Shown in pieces: positions 36,501 to 45,311 of a stretch of 64,000 bases of DNA (positions within the stretch are counted from its first letter, which is position 1; the number at the start of each line of letters is the position of its first letter). The stretch covers positions 62,001 to 126,000 of the forward strand of contig BQMF02000676.1 of assembly GCA_027922465.2 (NCBI GenBank), written 5' to 3'. The stretch comes from Turritopsis dohrnii. Taxonomy: Eukaryota > Cnidaria > Hydrozoa > Anthoathecata > Oceaniidae. Under the pieces are notes generated by a model. The model searched no databases, was not told the origin of the DNA, and saw nothing but the letters and a program-made list of their open reading frames with translations. The translations under genes were made by a program, and so were the position numbers.

Positions 36501-36958
36501 CCTGATGCGGAAATTGTTCAAGCCCTGAGGCTTCTAGTTTTGATTAAACTGTCAATTTTAATATCTATCTAATAATAATAATAAAAAGTTACCTGTTTGT
36601 CGTTTCCCCTCAAGGATTTATAGCCAACATACTGTGTATCGACTGTATGCATGTCATTGATAATCCCTCTCATTTTGTCTTTCCATGCTCCAATGTTTCT
36701 ATTGTACCCCTCCCATAATCGTGGGAAATCAGTAACAATAATGTTTTTTAAGGTTGAGTAAGGTACCCGATGTGCACTTTGCCAATTTCTGACATTTAAC
36801 CCATTAGCCATCATAGTCATCGCCCTGTTAGTTTCTTGTTCCCAGGGCCACCTCCAATTGGCTACTCTACATTTTCCGTTTAAATATTGATATGGTTGGA
36901 GACATTGCACACACTTGAATATCAATATTGCAAAAAGCATTAGAATAAATCGAGCCAT
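30546..36958 (-). CDS. Secreted-protein family, unit C (two coding exons, apparently intact)
   Basis: The coding exons are 36958-36593 and 30899-30546, joined in phase 0 (donor CAG|GTAAC, acceptor TTCTGTTCAAG|ATA), giving 239 residues. The start follows TCTTTAG|GC by two bases, as in units A and B. Residues 1-19 form a signal peptide (MARFILMLFAILIFKCVQC). LQPYQYLNGKC, AHRVPY (62-67), TDFPRLW, WK, DTQYVGYKSL, then Cys, LCRCMYNALGNIRPG, YYDPML, DLTADS and an Arg-rich tail follow. Compared with unit A, the last exon reads YIDNYYDP where A has DIGDYYDP, so the Gly of that motif is missing here. The 5.7-kb intron holds a LINE reverse transcriptase, a palindrome and a MITE, all within spliced-out sequence. 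Function unknown; secretion is the only firm prediction. Confidence 0.8.
31756..31812. repeat. (TAAA)n-type microsatellite at the LINE 3' side
   Basis: Imperfect AAAT/TAAA repeats lie about 150 bp beyond the stop codon of the minus-strand reverse transcriptase. Short tandem repeats are common 3' ends of non-LTR elements, so this may mark the element's tail. The exact junction is not resolved. Confidence 0.45.
31968..33692 (-). CDS. Non-LTR retrotransposon reverse transcriptase (CR1/Jockey-like), 5'-truncated
   Basis: A 574-codon open frame on the same strand as unit C and inside its intron. Visible RT blocks in order are GKSAGIDQIPPDLV near residue 94, FDNYRPISVLPITSKILERI near 150, FGFRKGRNTKHAL near 190, YIDLKKAFDTVSH near 222, TGVPQGSILGPLLF near 280, LLYADDMVMF with the YADD catalytic pair at 310-313, and LNxxKT-type and YLG blocks. 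The C-terminal thumb region is present. No apurinic endonuclease domain precedes it. At about 33695 the sequence passes straight into intron sequence shared with unit B, so the insertion is 5'-truncated. The frame has no internal stop, which suggests a fairly recent insertion. The methionine given as start is arbitrary. Confidence 0.85.
   Translation of the reverse strand: MYFLFEGGQRETYNICCVYYETKISNGFCKFFTDIGKNLQSAAIFINDRIWKDNKQLGNNLIRINPENKQFCFKEVELKDVLKELKQIKKGKSAGIDQIPPDLVKDGAEEIAFVLCHLINRSLAESTFPTEEKLGKVTPLYKSESHSEFDNYRPISVLPITSKILERIVHKQLYEYLEANQLITSRQFGFRKGRNTKHALTYLTDFIRENMDRGQYTGAIYIDLKKAFDTVSHATLLQKLPHYGIKEKELNWFTDYLFGRQQRVQFENSLSDSHFITTGVPQGSILGPLLFTLHINDITQQLTETEMLLYADDMVMFYSNNDSKNVEYVLNYEFQKVTKWLNENDLIINLKPGKTEAVLFGTPQKLRRSEKLNISTNNVMINTVEKYEYLGTVIDCSLNFKLNFNKICKKVNSRVRLLSRIRHETTPHAAECIYKSMILPLLMTCDNETLSSTVINKKYQSIQDRVHKIVYGKRSSNKWPSIKHLCSEQVCTLVHKMLHHQVPDIFKGCFEVFQHGKSTRGNGKCLKLPKVKTENGRKMFKFQGALVYNTLPNDLVTVDNIMKFKSEIRKFYRT
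33922..34056. repeat. 135-bp dispersed repeat, inverted copy at 62290-62432
   Basis: Shared strings include ATTCAATTTCCGCGC, GGAAATTGTTTG, CATTCTA, TTTTCGGAAAGTCCGTTCGG and ATTTCGGATTGTTTGT. CAATTTCC and GGAAATTG form a short hairpin at one end. It is probably a SINE or MITE fragment. No polymerase III boxes were recognised. Confidence 0.65.
34703..34856. repeat. Perfect 63-bp inverted repeat with a 28-base centre; hammerhead-like cores
   Basis: The arms 34703-34765 and 34794-34856 are exact inverse copies. The centre contains TCTTCAGCTGAAGA, itself palindromic. On the plus strand CTGAAGA (34775-34781) is followed by a predicted 8-bp stem, TGTTACCG/CGGTGGCA with an AGTA loop, and then TGAAAC. 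That is the order of a hammerhead core (CUGANGA, stem II, GAAA). GTACGGATAAAC follows, comparable to GTACTAAGATAATAAAC after the candidate ribozyme at 58988. It lies in the intron of unit C. Cleavage activity is inference. Confidence 0.6.
35332..35730. mobile_element. 399-bp MITE with CTTAAGGGGATTTTTTTTGCG ends, in unit C intron
   Basis: The right end, on the other strand, is TACCTTAAGGGGATTTTTTT. The left end is TACGCTAAGGGGATTTTTTT. Both continue into GCGTGGA, and the interior repeats AAATCCACGCAAAA. It shares TACCTTAAGGG and similar length with the MITE at 51243-51651. Confidence 0.75.
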
Positions 36959-37179
36959 GCCTAAAGATAAAAAATATGATCTATAACTAATACATTGAAG
37001 GGATCATACAATTGACTTGATATATTCAGGGTGCACTTGTGATCACGTTGTAAGAGGTCATAATACATGTCGCTTGGATGAACATTTTGTGTACTTTAGG
37101 TTAATGCTTTTCAATGTTAAAATCTGTTAGTTTTAGTGTATATCACACTGAGTAAAAAAAAGAAATTATATTCACTTAC

Positions 37180-37225
37180 TGCTTATTGAAAGGAGTTCCT
37201 ATCGCAGTCGTCAAATCCAACAACA
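37180..37225 (-). other. Non-coding first exon of unit C (3' end at 37180)
   Basis: The donor GCA|GTAAGTGAA is preceded by GGAACTCCTTTCAATAA, near-identical to unit B. The 219-bp intron ends TCTTTAG two bases before the ATG at 36958. The transcription start was not determined; the TTTAAAAG box lies about 70 bases upstream of the donor. Confidence 0.5.
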
Positions 37226-37248
37226 AGACGTGTCAAGCACACTTCGAG

Positions 37249-37331
37249 CTTTTAAAGAGAAAAAAAGAATGGGCCGTTTTCCATTAAGCGTTAACATCTG
37301 CGCAGACAGAAAAACTTTGCATTTTGATTGG
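37249..37331 (-). promoter_or_regulatory. Unit C promoter: CCAAT box, GTCTGCG motif, TTTAAAAG box
   Basis: On the minus strand GAGCCAATCAAAAT (37331-37321 core) is followed by TTTTCTGTCTGCGCAGAT (from 37314) and, further down, CTTTAAAAG (37257-37249). The CCAAT to GTCTGCG spacing equals that of units A and B; the TATA-like box lies about 30 bases further away than in A. Confidence 0.6.
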
Positions 37332-38042
37332 CTCCTTGGAAAAGTCAGAGGCTAATATTTAAATTTTCATTGGCCGAAAAGTTAGTTATTAAAAGGAAGG
37401 GAATCACCATCTTCAAATACTCTGCTGATTGGAAAACAAAGGTCGCACGAAAAGATTGTCAGTAGTTGTTCTCAGGGAATCTTCATGAAAATAAAGTAAC
37501 GTTTATGGTTTTCAACACTCGTAAGTTTTGAAACTTTTGTCTTCAGTTTGGTCTTTTTTCCCAAAGTAAAAATCATAACCAGTAACGTCAACAAAATGAA
37601 CGAATCGGAAAAAAAATGTTGATTGAATTGAATTTATTTTTCATCTCACTTTTTTCTCTCGTGAGCATAAAGAGGTTTTGATAAACAGCATTTTGTGGTT
37701 GTTTGAGGAAATTTGAAAACATTTATCAACTACAATTTTTAATCTAGTGTGACACTAACAAAATACGACATTCACCTTTTCGGAATATGTGAAAGTAGTA
37801 CCACCAAGCACTTTCATCTATACACTTTTGAAAGATGCTTAGTGTCTCAACGCTATTATTGTTATTTTTGGCATTGCGTTTATAAAATGCATGGTTTTAA
37901 ATCACATGGATTTTTGATCAGCTTTTCGAGCTCTACAACATGGATACACTTACCAGTCACAACTCCGTGATTTAATTTTTAATCACGGGGTACACACACG
38001 GGAACGCGGGATTTCCGCACATTCTTTTACGCGAGTTGCTAG
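37332..38042. other. Spacer between unit C and the Helitron array
   Basis: No gene is supported. Just before the array, TCCGTGATT and AATCACGGG form a hairpin (about 37965-37988). AGCTCTACAACATGGATACAC near 37928 is a scrap of Helitron interior, so a degraded copy probably preceded the first full unit. Confidence 0.45.
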
Positions 38043-38938
38043 TCTATATATTAATAGCCGATTCTCTGTTTGTCTATTTGTCTGTTTGACTTTCACGCAA
38101 AATGGTAGATTGAGTTGTGAAGAGATTATCTTATTGTATTTTGTGCGACGTCACCCTAATCGAATGCGACATTTAGGAAAAATTATCTCCGTAACCAATA
38201 AAGATAACCAATAGGGATTCCCTCAGAGTTATCAAAACCAATCCATCTTCACTACTTTCAAATCCATGGAACGAGAGAAGAAAAACAAGTACAATGTTCG
38301 TGTAATTGAAAAAGAACACGGTTTTTTCTCCCCGTTAATCTTTTCATCAAATGGAGGGATGGGCTGAGAGAGTAGAATATTTTACGCACGTCTTGCCGAA
38401 CTGATATCGGAAAAATACGATCCAAAATTTTCCGAAGCAATGGCATGGGTCAAGAGAAAAATATGTTTTGCGTTGTTAAGAACGTTTTTAAGAATTATAA
38501 GAGGAACAAAATCACGAAAGTGTGAAGTCCCTGTCGGCGAGTTAAAAGACATTTCTTTAATGAACAATGAACTAAAAATTGAACTGTAAATTATCCACAA
38601 TTTTCACAATTAAATCTTAATGAATTTTTCAGATATTTTTGTATTATATTAATTTCTCGACTATTTCCGTTGTAAATACACTAGTCGGCGATACAGACGA
38701 TAGAGTGACGAAAAATTTGTCTAATTGTTTGGGGGGATGGGTCCATGATGTCATCAAAATTTTCATCAACAATATCTCCGTAGTAACGGTTGGTCGTAGC
38801 AAAACGATCCCATTCATTTTTTGATCAGTTTTTCGAGCTCTACAACATGGGCACACTTGCCAATTCCTTAATTTTATTTTTCGTGAACGCAGGCTGAAAG
38901 TGGACAAGGGCGGCGAGCGACGCCGCTTTGACGGCTAG
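38043..38938 (+). mobile_element. Helitron copy 1
   Basis: 896 bp. It keeps the 5' end, with 3' hairpin variant GCCGCTTTGACGGCTAG. Its 5' junction is TGCTAG|TCTATA. It contains an extra segment at about 38190-38640 not seen in copy 2. Confidence 0.7.
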
Positions 38939-39365
38939 TCTATATATTAATAGCCGAATCTCTGTTTGTTTGTTTGTCTGTTTATCTGTCATGGAAAATG
39001 GTAGGTGAGCTGCGAGATAAATTATTTCTTATCTTTTGCGTGACGTCAGTGCGAAGCCATTTCATTGAGACCCTAATAGAACGCGACGTTTAGGGAAAAT
39101 TATCTCGGTAACCAATACGTTTTTTGGGGTCCGCGATACAGGCAATGGGGTGACAAAAAGTTTGGGTCTAATTTTTTTGGGGGGACGGGTCTGTAACGTC
39201 ATCAAAATCTTTGATCGTAGGAAAACGATCTCATACATTTTTTTGATCAGTTTTTCGAGCTCTACAACATGGGTACACTTATCATTGCCTATTCCTTAAT
39301 TTTATTTTTAGTGAACTGGACGCAGGCTGAACGTCGGCGGCGAGCGACGCTGCCTTGGCGTCTAG
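38939..39365 (+). mobile_element. Helitron copy 2
   Basis: 427 bp, close to the minimal length. Its 3' end reads CTTGGCGTCTAG. Confidence 0.75.
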
Positions 39366-39866
39366 TCTATATATTAATAGCCGATTCTCCGTCTGTTTGT
39401 TTGTTTGTTTGTTTGTAAGTCACGCAAAATGGTAGATGTGAACTGCGAAAGAGAGTCAGCAATGTAAGATCACACATAAATTATTTCTCTTCTTGTGCGC
39501 GACGTCAGTGTGAAACCATTGTATTGAGACCCTAATCGAATGCGACGTTTAGGGAAAAATATCTCGGTAACCAATAGGGATAACTGACGTTTTTTGGGGT
39601 CCGCGATACAGGTTATGGGGTGACGAAAAAATTTAGGCCAAATTTTTTTTGCGACGGGTGTGTGACGTCATCAAAATCTTTGATCGACGATATCTCTTTA
39701 ACGGTGCGTCATAAACATATGATCCCATACATTTTCTTGCTCAGAATTTCGAGTTCTACAAGATGGTAACACTTTCTATTATCAATTCCTTAATTCCATT
39801 TTTCGTGAACTCTTTGGGAGGTGACACAATGCAGGGTGAACCTGGGCGGCGAGCTACGCCGCCTTG
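39366..39866 (+). mobile_element. Helitron copy 3 (3' end clipped)
   Basis: 501 bp. After the hairpin GGCGGCGAGCTACGCCGCC it stops at TTG and the next copy begins, so the last eight bases including CTAG are missing at this junction. Confidence 0.7.
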
Positions 39867-40730
39867 TCTATATATTAATAGCCGATTCTCTGTCTGTCTG
39901 TCTGTCTGTTTGTTTGTCTGTCACGCAAAATGGTAGATTAAGTTGTGAGCGAAATTATTTCTTTTTTTGTGTGCGACGTGAGTTCGAAGCAAACACATTG
40001 CAACCCCAATCGAACGTGACTTTTTTTGGCTGATGAACTAATAGAAATAACGTTTTGTTTTTATCATTATTGTTAGTTTTATATTCCACGTTGACTTGGC
40101 TTTGAAAACAGTACATCAACTAAATACAAAGAAACTAACTGATTAAACATTTTGGACAAAAAACAGCAGTGGCAGAACGTGGTAGCATCTCGGTTTGCCA
40201 GTGTATCCTAACGTATCCTTACCTGACTGTCTGAGACGGGTGAACTTTTTTTTCGAGTAATCAAAATGTTTAAAAACCTATAGGTAAAAAAAGAGTATCA
40301 TAAAACAAATTTTTTTTTTTTGCTTTTGTCATAATAGTTGTCTTTAATCAATTTATTTTATTTTATTTTATATCAGATCGAACGTTTCTTTTATTCACTT
40401 GATTCATTTAGCACGTGCCTTTTCTTCTCTCCTCCCGTGTGATCTTTTTAAGAAGAGAAACCATTTCCCCCTGACGTTTGATAGCCCCCATGTTAGAGCG
40501 CGTGACTTTTTTAAAACAAAAGCTAATAAAAAGTTGAAGTTTTCTCTCTCTACGTTTTGAGTGTATTGTTACACTGATAAAGGTTGGTTTTACCAGAGGT
40601 TGTGACTTCGAATCTGCTTCTGGTTGAACACAAGTTGTACGAGCCGTTTATAAGGAAATTTGACGTTTATTGATACAGTGATACAGAACAGGTGGACATG
40701 GGCGGCGAGCGACGCCGCCTTGGCGGCTAG
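39867..40730 (+). mobile_element. Helitron copy 4 with passenger segment
   Basis: 864 bp. It carries an insert of about 550 bp at 40020-40570 (starting GACTTTTTTTGGCTGATGAA) that recurs in copy 5. It ends with a perfect GCGGCTAG. Confidence 0.7.
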
Positions 40731-41794
40731 TCTATATATTAATAGTCGATTCTCTGTTTGTCTGTTTGTTTGTAAGTCACGCAAAATGGTAGATTGAGTT
40801 GTGAGCGAAATTATTTCTCTTTTTGTGTGCAAGGTGAGTTCGAAGCAAATACATTGCAAACCCAATCGAACGTGACTTTTTTTGGCTGATGAACTAATAG
40901 GAATAACGTTTTGTTTTTATTATTATTGTTAGTTTTATATTCCACGTTGACTTGGCTTTGAAAACAATACATCAACTAAATACAAAGAAACTAACTGATT
41001 AAACATTTTGGACAAAAAGCAGCAGTGGCAGAACGTGGCAGCATGTGCGCTTTACCAGTGTATCCTAACGTATCCTTGCCTTACTGCCTGAGACGGGTGA
41101 ACATTTTTTCGAGCAATCAAAATGTTTAAAAACCGATAGGTAAAAAAAGAGTATCATGAAACAAAATGTTTTTTTGCTTTTCTTTTAATAATTTAATTTC
41201 TTTTTATAAAGCTCTTCTGATCGAACGTTTTTTTATTCTCTTTATTCATTTAGCACGTGCCTTTTTTCTCTCCTCCCGTGTGAACTTTTTAAGAAGAGAA
41301 ACCATTTTCCCCCTGTTTGATAGCACCCATGTTAGAGCGCGTAACTTTTTTAAAACAAAAGCTAATAAAAAGTTTTTTTCTCTCTACGTTTTGAGTGTAT
41401 TATTGTACTGATCAACGATTGTTTTAAAAAACAAATAACACATCATGAAATTTTGGTTTTTTTGGAACCATTGTTTAAACTGATATTTGATATTTGATTT
41501 CGAATCTGCCTCTAGGGCTAACTGACGTTATCTGGGGTCCGCGATACAGGCGATGGGGTGACGAAAAATTTGGGTCTAATTTTTTTGGGAGGGGTCTGTG
41601 ACGTCATATAAATCTTTGAAGAATGATATCTCTGTAACGGTTGATCGTAGCGGAACGATCCCATACATTTTTTGATCAGGTTTTCGAGCTCTACAACATG
41701 GTAACACTTTCGGTTGCCAATTCCTTAATTTTATTTTTCGTGAAGTCAACGCATGCTGAACATGGGCGGCGAGCGACGCCGCCTTGGCGGCTAG
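40731..41794 (+). mobile_element. Helitron copy 5 with the same passenger segment
   Basis: 1064 bp. The segment 40870-41410 matches 40020-40570 of copy 4. Unlike copy 4, it then re-enters standard Helitron interior at about 41520 and ends GCGGCTAG. Confidence 0.7.
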
Positions 41795-42290
41795 TCTATA
41801 TATTAATAGCTGACTCTCTGTTTGTCTGTCTGTCACGCAAAATGGTAGATGTGAACTGCGAAAGAAATCGGGGATCTGCAATGCAAGATCACATATAAAT
41901 TATTTCTCTTCTTGTGCGCGACGTCATTGTGAAACCATTGTATTGAGACCCTAATCGAATGCGACGTTTAGGGAAAATTATCTCGATAACCAATAGGGAT
42001 AACAGACGTTTTTTGGGCTCCGCGATACAGGCAATGGGGTGACGAAAAATTTGGGTCTAATTTTTTGGAGAAGGGTCTGTGACGTCATCAAAATATTTGA
42101 TCGACGATATCTCCGAAACGGTGCGTCATAGACATATGATCCTATACATTTTCTTGCTCAGAATGTCAAGCTCTACAAAATGGTAACACTTTCTATTGTC
42201 AATTCCTTAATTCTGTTTATTGTGAACTCTTTGGGAGGTGAGAAAACGCAGGCGGAAGATGTGGGGCGAGCGACGCCGCCTTAGCGGTTA
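41795..42290 (+). mobile_element. Helitron copy 6
   Basis: 496 bp. The 3' end is changed to TTAGCGGTTA. The interior is close to copy 3, sharing CTTTGGGAGGTGA near the end. Confidence 0.7.
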
Positions 42291-44989
42291 TCTATATACT
42301 AATACCCGATTCTCTGTCTGTCTGTTTGTATGTTTGTCTGATAAGCAAAATGGTAGATTGAGTTGTGAAGGGATTATCTTATTGGTCAGCGCCGCAAGGA
42401 AGCTGATCTTTCATTTCCCCGTGTCAGTCAGTCAGTCAGTCAGTCAGTAATGTCGCAGTTGTAGGCTGATACCATGCAGGCTGCCAGAATTCAGGCTATT
42501 TTGGTCCGTGGTTCAATTAAGAATTGTTTCGTGATGGAGTAGTTACATATTTTTTTTCATGGTAAGTGTGGCATAAAATTAAAAAATTGGAACATGCACT
42601 TCTTAGAAGAAAGATTCAGCGTCAGTTTGTTTGCGAAATTTTGAAATGAATCAGAGTGCATTCATACATATTATGCCCATGCTACCAAGAAGGCAAAAGA
42701 ATTCTCATAACTGTGACCGTGTATTTTGAGTGACTTTAGATTATATATATACGGAATTTTGTGGAGTTATTTGTGGTGATGTGTAAAGTAAGGGTGGTAA
42801 ATCTAAATGACCTAATGGATATGATTAGCTCTGCTGCTGCTTCCAAGGGTCCATATTCTCTTGGATATACATGTTTTCATTTTTTATCTTGTCTGTTTTT
42901 TTTATTATAATCATTCATTCGAGTTAATACTCTACTACCTGAACTAAAAAGCAAAGAAAAATTGATTGACAGTGTCAATAATGTGCATCATTATTTCATT
43001 GCTTTTTTTTGTTTAAAACCTTATGGTAAAAAATAATTGGATTCTATACAAACCAACAGTGCATATATTTATTTATTTGATAATTAATTTTGATTTTATT
43101 AAATCATCTTCAGCTCTAAAATACATTTAAAAAAATAGAAATAGTCAGTCTCCACTTGTCGTTACGTAAATAAATACCTTTAAAGAACTACAAAGTAGTC
43201 CTACCGGATCGCTCTTAATTATCTTTATAATTATTTTTTTCTGAAACCTTTTAACCGTGTAAATACATTTCTAGCAGTTTTTATTTGTACATTTGAACAA
43301 GTGCCACAAGCACGAAACTCAGAGTTATGTACTTTGCTTTTAACTTTTAGTTTTGAAATATATTCATATTACGTAGCTCTATTCACCAATATTGAGCACT
43401 CTCGTCATCGTTGTTCATGAATTTTGATATTGATATTGATAAAAATAGAAATATCTAACAAAGTCAAGTACTATTTATATACATTGTTATACACTTGACT
43501 TTGACTTGATTGTTTCTAGAGAACCAATAAACAGATAAAACAGTTTGTAATGTATAATAAAGAATATTTTATTTCCTGGGAAGGTGTGTGCATGCTCACA
43601 GGAAAATGATATATAGTATTCTATAATGAAACATGTTACACAGAAATTATCAAATAATAAATGTTAATGTTTATAAACATTACGTCACTTGGTAAGTCAT
43701 CTATATAAAAGTTGTTTTGTTGTACGTTGTTATTGCTAGCAACTAAACTAGTATAATAATCACATTTACATAAGTCAAAAAGGAAAAAGTATTTGTCATT
43801 CTATTTGCGTTCCTCTCTGCTAAGGAACCCTTTATAATTCTGATGATCACAATAACCTGTATTGTCAAGAAAATATATATACTTACTACTGTGGAGATAG
43901 TAATTTTATAGATGACTGCCAATTTATTGCTTTTGGGGAGAACAGTTACTTGAAGTTAGAAACAAAGATGGCATAATATGTACTATAATTTCTGCAGATT
44001 TGTTTATATAGAGATAACTGATTATCGTATGCAAGTTTGCTTTAAATGCTATGTATTTTTGGTTTTTATACCTATATACCATAATACATTAACTGTTTTT
44101 TAAGTAAACGTGATAAACATTAACCAGTGCTGAAGTGTATATATTTCTTTTCTTTAGTGAAAAGAAAGAGGGAAACTAAGTTGTGATTTTCCATGATTCG
44201 AAAGGCAATGTCTCATAAATTTCATTTCAATCTACAGAAAGTACCCAATGCTTTGTTTATTTATTAGATACAGTATTAGTTAAAAATTCTAAAGATTCAT
44301 TTTATGTAATCAAATTTATGAATTCACTCAAATCAACACAATGATTTTCCCTTCATTGTCTGTGTTACTAAGATCTGATCCTAGAGGTTTTTGTAAACAA
44401 TTTGTCAATGACTTCTGGTTATGTTAATTATAATGCATAGTAATTAGGACATTTACTCATTCTCAAATATGTGTATAACAAATCAGAGTTTGTGCATTTG
44501 TAATTATCAATATTATATTAACCTGCGTAATGTGTACCTGAAAATTTGATGCAATTTTTGGATTTGAACTCTCTGCTTTAATTGTACATCCTGTTTGGAA
44601 GGAGGTGTAGTGCTTATTTATCCTATTGGTTAGCGCCGCAAGAATTTCCCCGTGTCTGTGGGTTAGTGATTCAATCATTCTGTGTATAATTTTGCAGTTG
44701 TTTTTGTCGTTTCTTGTTATATATCTTTAAATTTTTCGGTTCAAAATCAGAAACTTTGATTCTTAGCATTAATTCTTGAAAAATTAGCCTTAATAATTTA
44801 ATAATCTAATTGAAGGAATATTGAAGTTTTTATGTTAAATCTTTAAAGTTTTCTTTGGTGCTGACCTTAAGGCCTAAGGGCCTCTTGTTGTATTTTGTGC
44901 GACGTCAGTGTGAAACCATTGTATTGAGACCCTAATCGAATGCGACGTTAAGGGAAAATTATCTCGAGAACCAATAGGATGGCAGACGT
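42291..44989 (+). mobile_element. Helitron copy 7, split by an insertion
   Basis: The 5' part is 42291-42384, ending GATTATCTTATTG. The continuation TTGTATTTTGTGCGACGTCA resumes at about 44887 and fades out at about 44989 after ACCAATAGGATGGCAGACG. Copy 1 has the two parts contiguous. The 3' hairpin end is missing. Confidence 0.65.
42385..44886. mobile_element. 2.5-kb unidentified insertion in Helitron copy 7
   Basis: The borders are set by comparison with intact copy 1. It begins GTCAGCGCCGCAAGGAAGCT and ends AAGGCCTAAGGGCCTC. Near its right side, 44617-44680 repeats the left border (TTATCCTATTGGTTAGCGCCGCAAG, TTTCCCCGTGTC). A (CAGT)n run lies at 42424-42449. The interior is AT-rich and non-coding. 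No terminal inverted repeat matches a known class, so the element type is open. Confidence 0.5.
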
Positions 44990-45311
44990 AACGGTCGCAA
45001 ATCGTCACTCTCGTAAATGCGGAAACGGAAAATCTTGATGAAATGACTTTGAAGCGAGTTTATACAAACATTTTTCAATTTTTTAAAGAAATCCAATCAA
45101 GATTGGTTAACCGTGGATGTTTAAAATTTTTACAGAGTCGATTTCGATAGAATCTTGCTACTTAATTTAGAAATTCTTAATCGTCACAATTGAAGATAAA
45201 TTTTACAGTGATTTATTGGCTTACAACTGCAACGATCAACTAACTAAATACTGCAGGGGATTGAGGAGTAGGAGTAGATTGGGCTCTGATTGATACTGCA
45301 TATTTAGAAAA
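44990..45311. other. Spacer, probably 5' part of the LINE
   Basis: No separate feature is supported. It directly precedes the zinc-finger start of the R2-like element and may be its 5' untranslated region. Confidence 0.4.

Larger units (their letters stand above)
38043..42383 (+). mobile_element. Head-to-tail array of seven non-autonomous Helitron copies
   Basis: Each copy starts TCTATATATTAATAGCC, then TCTGT/TTTGT repeats and ACGCAAAATGGTAGA. Each ends with a hairpin GGCGGCGAGCGACGCCGCC followed 11 bases later by CTAG. Helitrons start TC, end CTRR, carry a 3' hairpin and insert between A and T; all of these are met. Junctions read CTAG|TCTATATATT with no spacer. Copies start at 38043, 38939, 39366, 39867, 40731, 41795 and 42291. 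No Rep/helicase is encoded. Common interior strings include GACGTCATCAAAATCTTTGA and TCGAGCTCTACAACATGG. The solo copy at 51948-52402 confirms the same two ends. Confidence 0.8.

Noticed and set aside
38043..42383. Satellite DNA
   Set aside because: Units have Helitron 5' and 3' ends, variable length and passengers, and a solo copy with A/T flanks exists at 51948.
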